Source: an uncultured Bacteroides sp. (GTDB lineage Bacteria > Bacteroidota > Bacteroidia > Bacteroidales > Bacteroidaceae). Taken from it: a stretch of 39,995 nt of DNA. The notes under the pieces are model-generated. The model worked only from the letters and a program-made list of their open reading frames with translations. It ran no database searches and was not told the DNA's origin. Positions 39,970 through 39,995 of the stretch are shown here, piece after piece (position 1 is the first letter of the stretch; each line of letters begins with the position of its first letter). The position numbers were made by a program, and so were the translations under genes. The stretch lies in NCBI GenBank assembly GCA_958477465.1, contig CAUEFX010000040.1, positions 1-39,995 on the forward strand, given 5' to 3'.

Positions 39970-39995
39970 TTTGGTAGTTTAAAATAAACCCCTTA
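39970..39995 (+). promoter_or_regulatory. Start of a second, tandem promoter cut by the window edge
   Basis: TTTG at 39970-39973 is followed by 20 bases and then TA at 39994-39995, where the window ends. If the next bases are nnTTTG this is a second consensus promoter in the same direction, 167 bases after the first. Confidence 0.5.

Overview
The window is chromosomal DNA of a Bacteroides-type bacterium (Bacteroidales), judged from the sequence alone. Promoters follow the Bacteroides pattern TTTG, 19-20 bases, TAnnTTTG rather than -35/-10. Shine-Dalgarno sequences are mostly absent. Lineage-typical families are present: the gliding-type lipoprotein GldH, a TamL/TamB pair, an HU-HIG DNA-binding protein, a SusD-like lipoprotein and a PSP1 protein with a long disordered tail. 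I cannot name the species. Most of the content is housekeeping.

Left part (1-5500): an initiator tRNA-fMet on the minus strand with its own promoter and terminator, then a TetR regulator-fabG-pseudouridine synthase operon, a small secreted Glu/Pro/Thr-rich protein, a truncated outer-membrane barrel, and an orphan lipoprotein that joins a fasciclin-like region, an EF-hand-like loop and a SusD-type C-terminus. Middle left (5500-12800): a sigma-54-type response regulator faces away from a cyclophilin lipoprotein-M16 peptidase-MATE transporter-hybrid histidine kinase run. Middle (13000-28250): tamB and tamL (envelope biogenesis), a sugar-nucleotidyltransferase-like gene, an S41 protease lipoprotein, an ABC-F ATPase with an M13 metallopeptidase, and purH.

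Right part (28250-40000): the complete rod (elongasome) cluster mreB-mreC-mreD-mrdA-rodA converges on a minus-strand series metF-holB-PSP1-gldH, preceded by an HU-HIG gene. The last 600 bases hold no convincing gene. They carry one excellent promoter and the start of a second, both firing out of the window, an arrangement that suggests a stable-RNA or other strongly expressed unit just beyond the right edge.

The most unusual signal is not a gene. Several intergenic gaps carry short, degenerate tandem repeats, each with its own word but a shared style: units of 14-15, 22 or 32 bp that press against stop or start codons. Related words recur at distant loci: AATCGTAAAT in front of both mreB and the PSP1 gene, and GTGCCAAT/ATTGGCAC after both mreB and the MATE gene. 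Two of these arrays, before mreB and before mreC, also contain inverted copies able to fold into long RNA hairpins.
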